Positions 1-10,782 are shown, counted from the stretch's first letter. The stretch: 64,000 nt of DNA from Lepidostoma basale (GCA_022606425.2 JAHDVF020000864.1:744001-808000), one strand, 5' to 3'. Translations and numbers: made by a program. Notes: generated by a model from the letters alone, not told the origin.

Positions 1-1012
1 GCAAGGTCCGGAGAGTACGGTGGATGTCTTAGACATTCCAATTGAAGCTCTTCTAATTTGGTAGCCGTCTGTTGTGCAGTGTGTGGTCTAGCGTTATCAT
101 GAAGCAGCAGTGGCCTAGAGCGATTAACCAGCCTCGGTTGTTTAGCAGCTAGCTTTTCCATTATGGTTTGCAGTTGCTGACAATAGACATCTGCCGTAAT
201 CGTCTGGCCAGATTTAAGAAAGCTGTAGTGAACGACACCAGCACTAGTCCACCAAACGCTCACAAGTAACTTTTTTGGAGTCAATTTTCGCTTGGGGCAT
301 GGTTTGGCTGGTTCAGCAGGGTTCAGCCATTGCGATGAGCGCTTCCAATTATCATACAGGATCCACTTTTCATCACAGGTAATGATTCGATTCAAAATCC
401 CTTCATTATTGTGCCGGTTGAGTAATGCAACGCAGCAGTCAACGCGCGTTTGTTGATTTGCTTCACTCAATTCGTGAGGTACCCACCTTTCAAGCTTTTT
501 CACCTTCCCAATTTGCTTCAAGTGGATTAAAACAGTTTTATCACTAACACCGCAGCCTGCAGCTAACTCGGACGTGGTTTGCGATGGATCCGCTTCCACA
601 ATAGCCTTCAATTCTTCATTATCAACTTTGGTCTCCGGCCGTCCACGGGGCTTGTTCTGCAGGTCGAAATTTCCAGAACGAAAACGTTGGAACCAAAAAC
701 GCACTGTGTTTTCTTTTGCGGCACCGTCGCCATACACATCATTAATCCTTCGAGCCGTTTCTGCAGCACTGGTGCCACGGTGGAACTCGTACTCATAAAT
801 AACGCGATATTTCAAGTTTTCCATTTTGTAAACTGAGTGACGCAAAGAAAAAAACAATTGAGGAAAAAACAAATGAATTATAATTTTCAAAACACAAATA
901 CTTGAGTAAATAGCTGTATAAATTTGAATTTGGAATTCCTAACCAAAGAGAAGATATTTGAGATCAAAGTTGCCTGTACGGCAAAACGCCAATTTCATAT
1001 GTAAGGACCTAA
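1..1012 (-). mobile_element. mariner element, truncated by the left window edge
   Basis: The inner end is a mariner-type terminal sequence read on the minus strand as TTAGGTCCTTACATATGAAA, ending at 1012. It abuts a TA dinucleotide at 1013-1014, the usual mariner target site. About 190 bases of leader separate this end from the transposase start at 824. The other terminus lies outside the window. The element looks young, because the transposase frame is uninterrupted as far as it can be read. Confidence 0.9.
3..824 (-). CDS. mariner transposase, N-terminal 274 codons, open to the window edge
   Basis: Read on the minus strand from the ATG at 824-822, the protein starts MENLKYRVIYEYEFHRG and stays open for 274 codons to the edge. 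It has the N-terminal helix-turn-helix region (paired-type, around FRSGNFDLQNKPRGRP), a WVPHEL motif, the first catalytic aspartate in ITCDEKW and the second in LLLHDNARPH. The frame leaves the window at HPPYSPDLA. By family spacing (DD34D) the third catalytic aspartate should fall a few residues further on, outside the window. A full mariner transposase is about 345 aa, so roughly four fifths is present. No stop or frameshift was seen, so this copy may still encode protein. Confidence 0.88.
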   Translation of the reverse strand, partial: MENLKYRVIYEYEFHRGTSAAETARRINDVYGDGAAKENTVRFWFQRFRSGNFDLQNKPRGRPETKVDNEELKAIVEADPSQTTSELAAGCGVSDKTVLIHLKQIGKVKKLERWVPHELSEANQQTRVDCCVALLNRHNNEGILNRIITCDEKWILYDNWKRSSQWLNPAEPAKPCPKRKLTPKKLLVSVWWTSAGVVHYSFLKSGQTITADVYCQQLQTIMEKLAAKQPRLVNRSRPLLLHDNARPHTAQQTATKLEELQLECLRHPPYSPDL

Positions 1013-1602
1013 TATTATGACACTATATTTACGAAACAAAAGTATTAATTATCTCACAATTTGGTATACTGAGATCAATCTTGATTCAATTGTGAATACA
1101 TGAACTCAATAGTTAATTACATATTACAAGTTGCAACCCGTGAAAAATTCACCGAAGTAAAGAATTTCTACCTTTTAAAAACCTGGTTCACAGTAATAAG
1201 TTTTAAATTTTAATATAAATCTTTTTTTTCAAATACGTTAAAAATTTCACAATTTACAACACCACATTGTTATTATGTTTTCTACACTACTGTTATACAA
1301 CAATAATCAGAACAAATTTCAAAATAATCCAGAAACGTTCTCGGGCATGCGCATTGTATGCATTTCGAGCTACTTTCGGAGAGTATCGAAGTATTCCTCT
1401 CGCGCTCTCTTGTATTCAAAATATTCTCGTACTCTTTCTTGACGACATTCGATCTTCCCTATTAATATCGTGTTATGTTATCTCATTACAATTCACTTAC
1501 AACTTATTTTTTCGTACAAAGTTCTATATTTGCAGTGTGACATTTTTATAAATAACTGAAATTATCAAATATTTTGTTTTAAAATCACTTTATTTTGTTT
1601 TC

Positions 1603-1736
1603 TTAAACACTACCAACCGGTTTCGCATCAAGTAAAGCTTCCCCGGGGTAACATAACATACTTTATTTGACAAAACAGTATGTTTTGTTACCCGAAAGAA
1701 GCCCCGCTTAACGCGAAACCAGTGGTAGGGTTTTAA
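1603..1736. repeat. imperfect palindrome (foldback repeat)
   Basis: Left arm reads CACTACCAACCGGTTTCGC and right arm GCGAAACCAGTGGTAGGG. Inner arms GGGGTAACATAACATACT and AGTATGTTTTGTTACCC also pair. The whole block can fold into one long hairpin. The CCGGTTTCG terminus recurs near 14380 and 58195, suggesting a loose group of foldback elements. Confidence 0.6.
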
Positions 1737-1756
1737 CAAATTGATGTGGTGTTAAA

Positions 1757-1925
1757 ATTGGTCTAGGTGACATATTGCTTGGCTCCTAATTCAGAGGACA
1801 TGGGTTCAAACCTGGACACGATTTGATTCCTTCTTCATAATAATGAGCTATTTTCTATTTGGAAAGGAGATTTTATAAGAAATTTTAATATCGTTGATTT
1901 AATTAAATGCTTAGTCAGCCTTTTT
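1757..1925 (+). mobile_element. tRNA-derived SINE (copy 1)
   Basis: A pol III type A box (TGGTCTAGGTG, 1759-1769) and B box (GGTTCAAACC, 1803-1812) are followed by a tail that contains CTTCATAATAATGAGCTATT. The same body is found at 50405-50575, and more decayed at 52861-53010. It is a SINE rather than a functional tRNA because the clover-leaf stems do not close and the sequence continues well past the tRNA-like head. Confidence 0.7.
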
Positions 1926-2142
1926 GTGAGTATCTCATTTTTTTGTTTCAAGGACTGATCACTTTTATCTGACTACCGGTCTCGATATAATCCATATCTT
2001 CATTGGGGGAAATTTTTAAGTAATAGTGTAAGATTGTCTATCAGTATAGTGATCACTCTGATAAATATACGGGTAGTATCTTAAATCTGTCGGCAGTAAA
2101 AGTGATTAAAATACGTCATGATATCAAAATGTCCGAGTTTTA

Positions 2143-2485
2143 ACTAAAAAAACTAACTAACCATCACACCGCCTCCCGAAGGGATAGGCAGAAAGAATGG
2201 ACCGCCGCAGTGTTCTTTCCTGACATACTTTTCTCGCTTCCTCAACATTCATATATCATGTCATGCACGCAAGTCGATTTCTCCAACTGCCCACGTAGCC
2301 GACATTCAATATTTGATTAATTTGATTAATTTGTCTTCTTCTATTTATAGTTCTGTTTACGTCGTTTACATATACTTTCTTTACCATTATTCCTTCATTT
2401 GTTCTTTTCACGGGTAAAAACCATATTAATGATCCTTTTATTATTTTATTCATAACGCTGTCATTCGCACTGCATTCACTTCTTA
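2143..2485 (-). mobile_element. non-LTR retrotransposon 3' end with (GTTA)n tail
   Basis: On the minus strand an open stretch reads MNKIIKGSLIWFLPVKRTNE and then VKKVYVNDVN, a worn version of the 'GSLRWFGHxERM...KKVY' block near the C-terminus of insect LINE reverse transcriptases. It is followed by a 3' end matching GGCGGTGTGATGGTTAGTTA. The same 3' end recurs at 10478, 11512, 12480, 13096, 40320, 51890, 53330 and 57300. It is 5'-truncated, as is normal for LINE insertions. Confidence 0.65.
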
Positions 2486-2505
2486 TATTTGCATTTGATA
2501 ATAAA

Positions 2506-2720
2506 TACGAATGAAACCCTCTGTTTTCCAGAAGTTCTATTATAATTTATATGAATGACATGTGTCGCCTGTCTAAACTATTATCATTATTAGACAGGCG
2601 AAACATGTCATTCACATAAATTATAATAAAACTACTTCTAGAAAACAGATGCTTTCATTTTTATAAAATATTTGTCATGGAATATAACATCATTGTTCAA
2701 GAAAACATATATAAATTACA
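2506..2720 (+). repeat. foldback element, family F (copy 1)
   Basis: Long inverted arms run from about 2514 to a turn near 2585 and back to about 2663. Recognisable pieces are GAATGACATGTGTCGCCTGT and its partner ACAGGCGAAACATGTCATTC, then TTCTAGAAAACAG on the outside. A non-palindromic tail (AACATCATTGTTCAAGAAAA) follows. Further copies lie near 13861, 18451, 41129, 50655, 56382 and 63861. Confidence 0.7.
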
Positions 2721-2924
2721 TTTGACCCAGATATATACTCGTACATCATATACAGATTTACCCCACTTTCGTCGAAGAGATCTCGTTTCTAATGCATTTA
2801 TTCTACTAATTCATATGTCTCTCAGAATTATCGCGTCCACTAACGGAAGAGGATGATATTTACACCTCGGGAGAAGAGTTTTTATGATAAGTTACAATCT
2901 TTGTATAAAGAGCACTCTAGCTTT

Positions 2925-3065
2925 TTAGGGCACGTGACCGGGGGTTGCGGCTGGCGCACAGCAGGGCCCGCCACGCGCGTGACAACCGTTTATCTAATAG
3001 TAAAATAATACGCCCGCGGCCGCCGCCGGCACTACCCTCCAGCGTCGATGGCTTACAACATAAAG
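2925..3065. promoter_or_regulatory. GC-rich island with CACGTG E-box
   Basis: In strongly AT-rich surroundings this stretch is GC-rich and rich in CpG. It holds a CACGTGAC E-box at 2931-2938 and GC-only tracts such as CGCCCGCGGCCGCCGCCGGC. A short frame starts at the ATG at 3049 (MAYNIKEMPVKC..., 27 codons), but nothing supports its translation. It may be a promoter or enhancer, or the edge of an unannotated exon. The direction of any transcript is unknown. Confidence 0.35.
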
Positions 3066-3069
3066 GAAA

Positions 3070-5560
3070 TGCCTGTTAAATGCTCTCGAAATACGTGTCA
3101 GGCACGGGATTTTTGTTACAAGATATGAATAACAAAATATGACTAATTTGTTTCGGAATATTTTGTCTTTCTTGACTACATTAGCACACCCTCGTCTTGG
3201 CTATATTTTTATTCAAATACATTGCTTTCATAAAATCGATTTCATATAAAACATAAGACGTCACTTAGCGATAACACATGTGATCGGAAACACAAATGCG
3301 ATAGTTCAACCTTAAGAAGGTAGAATACTTATTCAAATTGAGAAATTTCACCTGTTAATCATTGCTTCATAGACATGTTTTAGAAAATGAGATATAAATG
3401 ACAAACATAACAATAAAAAAAATAATGTTCTTATTTGAAATTTCATGGTAGAAGTTCATTGAAATAATGAAAATTAAAAAAAAATCTTTTTAATTAAATA
3501 TACATTTAGAATACTCATTCGAATTGAGAGATTTTACCGCACAATACATTACTTGCTTTTTTTATAAATAACACAGAAATTTCAAAAGTAAGTTTAAAAT
3601 ATTTTTTTGTTTTACCTGTTCTTTTTTCGGCACAAATATTATGTACATAACCTTTATTTCATTCTCATGGTAACAAATGTAATTTTTATATTATTTTTTT
3701 TCTTTGTACAAACGTACGTCATTTTAAGATTTACTAATTTTTCGTATCTACTTAAATATGCACCTAACAATAAACCTTTACCTAATATGACACAGAATAC
3801 TCTGTGAATATGTCAAATAAATTAATAATAATAAATACAATATTTTATTTTGTTAAAGAGTTCCTTCGTATTAAGAAGGCATAAAACAGTTTTTACAATT
3901 ATTCTATTAAAGTGGAAAAAAGCTTAAATTTTATTATTTATCCTTTTTTTAAATTTTTTAAAGAAACTGTAATTATTATAAATTGAAAAATTCAGTCATA
4001 AATCTTACAATAGTTTTATTTGTCAATACAAATTTATTACTTTGCTTTTTATAAGTACTGAGTTCATTGAAACCTTAAAGTAATGTTTGAAAAAAATTAA
4101 ATTACAAAGTGGCGCTAAAATATTGTACCTACTCAAAACATACCAGATTGTGGAATCGCTATAAATGTGTCTTGATCCATCCTCAAGAACTTTAACACAA
4201 GTTTGCTCCTCATTTCAGTAGTAAGTTATCGGGAACTTGTCGAACACTAACACACATTCACTGGGGGTCACAACTAAACAAGTTACTTTGGTTTATGTGG
4301 TATGGATATATTTATAACCTCTTTAATGACACAGTCCCCGATAATAGAGTGTAAATTAAAAAGGGTGATAGTTGAATACATCACCATTCGGTTATAAATG
4401 ACACCTGGTACAAAATGTGTATTCGTTTTTACAGCGAATTATTAATTGCTATTTACATAGCCGAAACTACAAGGAAAACAACTGAGAACCTCTGAAGGTT
4501 CACATGCAAATATGTTTTTGTTACAAACGCACAATTCTGAACACAAAATTGATTCTATATAATTGCGAACTCACTGCAATCTGTTAGATTACTTTTTAAT
4601 AAATCACCCCACCAAATATCAAGTCGTACTAAACACGAATAATTGCAGATCAGAGGACATTATCGATCGCTACTTGTAAACGTGTGACGTCACGTAGATC
4701 GCCGATTTATTGTTGATTAATGTCCTTATCTTGTAAAAGATTGTGAACTGTTTTGCGGCTGAATATATCGGTCACCGTTCTTTTGAATGAAGTAGCGTCA
4801 CTTTTTCAATTAATGAACGTGCCAGTTAAACGTTGGGGTTTGATATTTTTAATTCGCATTTTCTAAATAATAAATCTTGCAATGAGCTCTCCTCAGGACT
4901 ACTGAATTCCTGGTGACATCTGTTCACTACGAAGCATTCTTCTTTGTAGTCACACAGAAGAATTCTTGAAAGATATTCCTGTGTGAAAAACATTCCTTAC
5001 AAACATTTGCATCGGGTTGCCACCTTCAGCTAAAAAGAGTTTCCTTAGACACCGAACATATATTGAGTATCAATATATAGTCATTTAAAACTAAATACAC
5101 TCACTTGAGATGGTTTTTCACAAACTGCGTATCATAATTAGCCGAAATCGTTTGTTATTTTTAGATTATTTCATTACCTTAAACGAAGAACGTGTGTGTT
5201 CATCATTTATTTAATATTTATGATTCATATTTATTAATGTGGAACATTGCAAGTTAGAGCTTTTTGCTACTGTATCGTATCTTATCGTAAGATACTTCGG
5301 TCATAATATAGACACGTACAAACCTAACCAGTTTTATCTGAAAATACCTGTATTTTTGTAGAATTTTCCAGGTACGATTTCATGTACAATAATTGTGTCT
5401 GATGCTACGTAATAAATAATAACGAGATCTTTATCTCTATTAAATATATCTATAATATATAGAAAATTAAATACGTATGTTTTAAATTAAGTTGTTTTTA
5501 TGTATTTATTATATTACAATATTATACACATACAGAATGGAATAAAAACTAGAGTTTTTA
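3070..5560. other. AT-rich intergenic stretch, no gene seen
   Basis: No open frame here looks like protein, and no splice-supported exon was found. It contains low-complexity A/T runs and a worn copy of the TTTCATGGTAGAAGTTCATT repeat near 3445, which is related to sequences at 21450 and, inverted, at 58275. The one notable site is a palindromic CRE near 4685. Confidence 0.5.
4684..4693. promoter_or_regulatory. palindromic CRE (TGACGTCA)
   Basis: The ten bases GTGACGTCAC form a perfect palindrome containing the full cyclic-AMP response element TGACGTCA (CREB/ATF-type bZIP site). No core promoter is visible close by, so its function is a guess. The site itself is exact. Confidence 0.35.
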
Positions 5561-5639
5561 TATTGCCTTGATGAAGCTTGGGTACATGTTAAACTAGTTG
5601 GTTTCAAATCCACGACCACGTAGTTGGTTTCAAATATTA

Positions 5640-5815
5640 CACGTCCTTCAGAATCGTCTTCTCTGCCTACTCCATCTCACTATGTCTTCAATTTTGCAGG
5701 ATTTGCGAATTTCTTTATTGGGTATACTATCTCCAAGGGTTCTTCCCACAATAGGTCGCAATGTTCTCATTTCTGTTACTCTTAAGAGATATTTGGTTCT
5801 GACAGTGTCTGAATA
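5640..5815 (-). mobile_element. LINE C-terminal fragment (GAA-tail family)
   Basis: On the minus strand the frame reads MRTLRPIVGRTLGDSIPNKE followed by IRKSCKIEDIVRWSRQRRR. This is the same block as in the copies at 9302 and 27096 (LRSITGKTLRDR...IEDIVxWSRSRRR). It is a 5'-truncated relic lying head to head with the next fragment. Confidence 0.6.
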
Positions 5816-5879
5816 AATAATCCAATATTTAAATATATTAAATGTTTGATGAATCTGGTCTGGCAGAACAAGCACATGC

Positions 5880-6205
5880 GTATTTAGAGCAAGTTCAGAA
5901 TTTATAAAACATGCGTGGGACCTATCATGACGAATGCTGTAGACACGCAGGCCAACTGTAGCAGAAGGTCCTAATATCCATTACTGGAAAAACTCTCCGA
6001 GATCGTGTTGAAAAAAAGGAAAAAGTTGCGAAATAAAGGATTTGTTCGGTGGAGTAGATCTAGAAAAAGATACTGGAGGGACCATGTAGCCAGAATAGAT
6101 AATGACAGACTCGCATATGTAAATCCCCTCCGGACACCGAAACATGATCTCTGTGACACAGATCGTCAGATCTATAATATTATAAAGAAGAAGAAGAAAA
6201 ATACG
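5880..6205 (+). mobile_element. LINE C-terminal fragment with GAA-rich tail
   Basis: The plus strand carries a broken copy of the same retrotransposon end: FVRWSRSRKRYWRDHVARID and then a 3' segment ending GATCGTCAGATCTATAATAT and AAGAAGAAGAAG. The microsatellite-like GAA tail marks the 3' end of this LINE family. Short deletions and frameshifts break the frame relative to the better copy at 27060. Confidence 0.6.
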
Positions 6206-7468
6206 TATTGATGTACGGAAGAGCTTATACCGTACAAATATACCGAATAGATTGGAAACAAGTTTTTATTTTAATAAAATAAAATAAAAACTTCTATCGA
6301 TTATAAAAAATCGCAATCGCTTTAATCTGTAACGTTATCGGTCACCGGGTAACATTTACAAATAACCATAAAAAAAACTTCTCATGGGTGTGTATTTGTG
6401 ATATGTATGTCTATTTACAGCAATTTCGTAATTTACACACATTTACTGATAGTCTTTCAACAGCTAAAAATAAAAATATAGCATAAAAATAACATGCGGA
6501 TAACACAACCATATTTAAATTAAATAATTTTAAAAAATGCTTCTATACCTCCACTGCTAAGCGATTGAATAGACGTAGAAAAAAGTAATACATTAAAATA
6601 TGGTATAGTTTGTCTACAATACTTCATGGTGTGTACGTACACATTGATGCCTAGACCGGTTTTAAAAATAACCCAAATTCACTCTACTTCATTCATAAAA
6701 CTACGCCAAAGAATTTTCAGTGATGTAAACAATCATTCATAAACTATGTTATATTTACTTAATACTACACATCTCATTCATTTTTCTTCAACAGATCAAC
6801 AATAAACTTTGGAACTATTCATTATTTTTTCTTCTATGTAAATCTTAAAATTCTAGAACAATATCATATTTATAAGACATAATAGCCTTTACAGAAGTGA
6901 TTGCCAACATCCTGGAAACATGATATGACACAAGAAGAAGTATGTAGAATATATATTTAAATAATAATTGAATAAAACGATGTTTTTTAAGAACTACATC
7001 CACTTTTTTCTTTATTACGACAGTGACCGATTTTGCCCCTTAATACTCGTATATCTGTCCGTTAGTATGCCAGTACAGATACGGTCGCGTTTACAAATAA
7101 TTTATTATTCAATTTTTCCCCGAAAATCGAACGATTTTTAACCCATTTGTCACAAATGTTCGAATTTTTTAGCAATGTATTAACTATAATAACGAAGGAG
7201 TAAATCACATTTTAAATATTCCATCACGTCATCACTCTCCGGCTGCTTGTCAACCTTTTAATTTCAGGTTACTATTGATTTGTAATTTAACAATAAAAAT
7301 GTAGATCGAAACTTTAATATGAAAAGAAAACGAAGATGTTATGCTTCTCATGACATAATCGCAATTTTGTTTAATAAATTAATTGTCTGTTCTGATAGAC
7401 TGATTGTGGCTTTTTTTTATTATTATTTTTTTTTTTTTAAAACCCAATTGGGTAATATGGTTACATTT

Positions 7469-7710
7469 TTAGATCTTACTATTAATTATGTATTGTTTCA
7501 GATATTTTTTATATTGAGTTGTAGTGAGATTCCTTGTGTCTTTTGGTAGTTCATTGTAAAGTTTTAGTCCATTCTTCAATATCCTTGATTGTCCTGTCTT
7601 AGTTCGTGCAATCGGTAAGTGATATCTGTCACAGTTCCTGGTCCAGTGTCTGTGTATGTCTGATTTTTTAGTTAATTTGTAGCTACTGTTTGTGATGAAA
7701 AAGCGTTTAT
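7469..7710 (-). mobile_element. LINE reverse transcriptase C-terminal end
   Basis: Read on the minus strand, a continuous frame gives HLPIARTKTGQSRILKNGLK and then LYNELPKDTRNLTTTQYKKY before a stop at 7471-7469. The 'TKTxxxxxLxxGLKLYNxLP' pattern is typical of the last residues of jockey/CR1-type reverse transcriptases. Upstream, SDIHRHWTRNCDR is still in frame. Only the 3' end was inserted or survives. Confidence 0.6.
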
Positions 7711-7926
7711 TTTTTTCTATCTCAAACGCTTAATATCGATTTTTTGTAGTACTTCCTAAGTAAAAATGTATTGTTATTTCTTATTCTATATTTTAACATT
7801 GAATTTTTCTTATTTTGTTGTGTACAAAAAAACTCACTACCAGACAGGTTAATAATCTAACATCCACCAAATCTTAAACGTGAGAGCCAGCTTCGTAAAA
7901 AAATATTAAGATATATAGAGTAATAC

Positions 7927-8160
7927 CTTCAAGCGATTTATTCCTAGCAATGAGCGCCAGCAGCAAGTCGGGGTCGGGGTGTTCTGGGGGTGCGGGTGGC
8001 GGGGGCGGCGCGGGCCCTCCGGGGGCGGCGCAGCCCCCGCAGCCGCCGCAGCCCCCGCATTCGCGGCTGAAGCGGTACAGGCCCCCGACCACCTCGGCCC
8101 CCAGGGGGTACGCCGAGCCGAGAATGGTGGCGGCTATTGCGACGAAATCTCGAAAATGTT
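7927..8160 (-). CDS. GC-rich possible exon, unknown membrane-type protein
   Basis: A sharply bounded GC-rich block (about 7945-8152) sits in AT-rich DNA. On the minus strand it is open and uses GC-ending codons. It reads FRDFVAIAATILGSAYPLGA (a hydrophobic, membrane-helix-like run), then EVVGGLYRFSRE, a CGGCGGCGGC tract, a proline run and DPDLLLALIARNKSLEG. A possible donor (GAAG|gtatta) follows at 7926. The plus strand is also open from the ATG at 7950, after a good acceptor (ttcctag), to a stop at 8162, giving a Gly/Pro-rich peptide starting MSASSKSGSGCSGG, so the strand is uncertain. The minus frame looks more protein-like. I do not recognise the gene. Confidence 0.35.
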
Positions 8161-8689
8161 GATACACAAAAAATATTTCACACTAAATCGTTTTTATTTA
8201 CACAGTATTTAAAGTTAATCGTTAGATAATAAAATTGTTAATGACTGAACTATTTTTAAGTCTCTTAAGAACACCTTGAATTTAACAAAAATATTTATAA
8301 CGTATTGTTAATTTACAGTTTTAAGATTTGCACTTTTTTATTTACACTAAATAACGATACAAATTAGAATATTATGGCATAAACTTTTTTTTTCTAATTA
8401 TGGAACACTTTGATGAACTGTTTTATACACTATGTCGCTAAAAGTCTATTCACTAAATTACAAAACAATAATTAAATTAATATATTTTTTTTCATGAATA
8501 ATCAATCGAATAGTTTAAATTGGAATGGATTTGGATTACTCGACCGCGTTTTGAAACTGAAAACTCGTTAACATCACTCACGTATCCGGTCCCTAAAACA
8601 ATATTGCGCTTGTTCTAAAAAGCTAAATGGAAAGAAAAATGCGGAAAAACACAACGCTCGCTCTATGTGGTCATGGTGACAGTCGGGTC

Positions 8690-8790
8690 TAGAGCTGCTG
8701 GCCGCCCCGCCCTCAAAACCCGCCCCCGCCCTCGCCCTTGCCCTGGGCGCCCCGCCCACCCCGGGCTCCGCCCCGCCCACCATTGTATGA
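8690..8790 (-). promoter_or_regulatory. GC-box cluster, possible CpG-island promoter
   Basis: The minus strand reads GGGCGGGG-type boxes four or more times within 100 bases (for example GTGGGCGGGGCGGAGCCC and GGCGGGGGCGGG), in DNA that is otherwise about two thirds A+T. GC boxes of this kind bind Sp1/KLF-type zinc-finger proteins. It lies about 550 bases upstream of the possible minus-strand exon at 7927-8160, so the two could belong to one gene. No TATA box was seen. Confidence 0.35.
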
Positions 8791-8994
8791 ACTTCGATAG
8801 ATCCAAAGTAATTCGCCGAATCTCCCCCATTACTTTGTTATCTGCGCGTCTCTTTCGTCTTTGTTTTCTGATTTTTAAATATGAGATAAGCAATACTTTA
8901 TGTCGTGTTTCGCTATCCCGCATGAGTTATAAAGAAAACAAAAAGTTAATAAATGTCAAACCTTACAACACAGTTATAATATCACGTTTTGTCC

Positions 8995-9118
8995 CGACAG
9001 CTGTTTCGCCAACCGATGTTGGCATCATCAAATCATCAGGTTTTGCAAATAACTTGTGTTGTTATACCTGATGATACCAAGAACAATGATGCCAAGATCA
9101 GTTGGCAAAGCAACTGTC
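8995..9118. repeat. foldback element, family G (GTTTCGCCAACCGATGTTGG), copy 1
   Basis: The left arm GACAGCTGTTTCGCCAACCG continues into ATGTTGGCATCATCA. The right arm returns as TGATGCCAAGATCAGTTGGC and AAAGCAACTGTC. Related arms occur at 23470-23530, 55090-55150, 55295-55365 and 60995-61153. No coding capacity. Probably a non-autonomous DNA element. Confidence 0.6.
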
Positions 9119-9280
9119 CTAATATATTCTCAAAAAGCGTATAAGAAAAAAATTACATATAATAATAGAGAGTCAAAACAATGGACTATTAAAAAATTAA
9201 TGGACTATTAATAAAGTTAAATTTTAGTTTAAAATTAAAAGCTCTATCTTAAATTATCCCATAGATACATATTACTCTTT

Positions 9281-9645
9281 CTTCTTCTTCTTCCTCTTAG
9301 TTTATGTCGTATGACCTGTTTGTGACGGTGGGCTGTCTTGGGATGATGATGTCCAGCCATCTCTCCATCTCTTCGGCGGCCTTCCTGATAATCTCTTGCT
9401 GCTTGGGTTTTCATCTTTAACAATTTTTGCAAATCTTGTATTCTCCATGCGGTCCACGTGGTCTCTCCAAAGGCGCCTTCTGCTTCTTCCCCATCTCACT
9501 ATGTCTTCAACACCACAGATACTCGTATATCTAATTGTTTCATTTCTGATCCGATCTCTGAGTGTTTTGCCTGCGATGGAGCGTAGGGTTCGCATTTCTG
9601 CTACTCTAAGAAGGTTCTTAGTTCTATTGGTATCGGCTTTGACCT
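9281..9645 (-). mobile_element. LINE C-terminal fragment with GAA-rich tail
   Basis: On the minus strand the frame gives MRTLRSIAGKTLRDRIRNET, then VEDIVRWGRSRRRLWRDHVD and SGRPPKRWRDGW. It ends near a run that reads GAAGAAGAAGAAAG on the minus strand (9280s). This is the same family as 27060-27491. The 'GRPxKRWxD' block is common at the C-terminus of insect LINE ORF2 proteins. Confidence 0.7.
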
Positions 9646-10145
9646 CATATTACTATTTAATAGTTAGAATTACACTTTTTTGCATAATTGTAATTACGCT
9701 TTCTTCCTATTACAAATCTGTGATACACAGGGTCTCGATGATCTGTACCTGACTCCCATGCGTGATGCTCAACATCCCTTCAAATAAAGTCCCCAACTTT
9801 TTCTGCATCCTATAGGTATCTTCTCCAGGCGGGATCAGATCATTCGCCCGATGCAGACTGGGCTGCACTTCAAGGTTTGACAAATTCAAAGCCACTTGCG
9901 TCTGTCTGCAAGATGTCTAAAAAATATATAGTTTTTATTCGCCATTATTTAGCAGTGTAAACATAGATGTATCATAATAGACATAGGCAAAAAGTCATCA
10001 GAAAGAGTACGAAAATATTTTCAATACAATAAAGCGAGAGCAGAATACTTCGATTCTCTCCGAAAGTAATTCAACTTTTTGAAATGCGCACGATGCGCAC
10101 GCCCGTGAACGTTTCTAGATTATTTTATACGGATTATAGTTGTAT

Positions 10146-10275
10146 GATGACCTTCGTGGCAGAGTGGTAAAAGCTCTGACTTCCATACCGAAGGTCCCGG
10201 GTTCGATTCCCAACGATGGCAGTGTGATTGTCACATTGTCTTTGGTCTGGTGTAGAATTCACATGACAATAAAAT
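10146..10275 (+). mobile_element. tRNA-derived SINE, different family
   Basis: A perfect pol III A box (TGGCAGAGTGG) and B box (GGTTCGATTCC) are spaced as in a tRNA gene, and short D and anticodon stems can be drawn. The T stem and acceptor stem are imperfect, and the sequence runs on with a non-tRNA body (GTGTGATTGTCACATTGTCT). I therefore call it a SINE head rather than a working tRNA gene. Confidence 0.6.
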
Positions 10276-10477
10276 GGCGATAGATTGGCTACCAAGCACA
10301 TATCATGAGAATCAATATTATAGCTAAAATATATTGTATACAAAAATTGGGTTCAAAACGACCTTTTGTATACAAGGGAAAAAAATGACAGAAGTGTTGA
10401 AAACAATTTGGTTTTGTGTAATAAAATGATTTACGTTAAAAGTTAAAACTTATTTCTGGATTACGATTACGATGTCA

Positions 10478-10556
10478 GGATAAAACAGTATGGCGGTTCA
10501 TCCTCTCTACTTACCCCTACGGGGAAACGGCGTGATGGTTAGTTAGTTAGTTAGTT
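10478..10556 (+). mobile_element. short LINE 3' end with (GTTA)n tail
   Basis: The segment reads CTACGGGGAAACGGCGTGAT followed by GGTTAGTTAGTTAGTTAG. It is the terminal 80 bases of the GTTA-tailed retrotransposon family seen throughout this window. It is heavily 5'-truncated. Confidence 0.6.
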
Positions 10557-10768
10557 TGTCCAGTAAACCAAGTTTTTAAAGGGTAGCAAATTTTTACGTC
10601 CGTGATTATTTCACGGGTTGTTACTAGTTGTAATATATTTCTTATTATACGTATACTATGTGTACCTACATCCAACATAATATTTCAAAATATATACATA
10701 GATACATATTTTCCTAGCGCAGTAAATATTCCACTAAACGCTGATCCGCTAAAAGGTAGATAGCACCG

Positions 10769-10782
10769 GTTGCCGTAGCAAC
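10769..10782 (+). promoter_or_regulatory. X-box (RFX-type) motif
   Basis: GTTGCCGTAGCAAC satisfies the full RFX X-box consensus (RYYNYY, two-base spacer, RRNRAC). It lies 74 bases before a TATA box on the plus strand, within a GC-rich promoter-like stretch. RFX factors in insects drive ciliary and sensory-neuron genes. The link here is inference from the motif alone. Confidence 0.5.

Noticed and set aside
10146..10220. Functional tRNA gene
   Set aside because: A and B boxes are excellent, but the acceptor and T stems do not close properly and the repeat body continues past the 3' end, so it is scored as a SINE.
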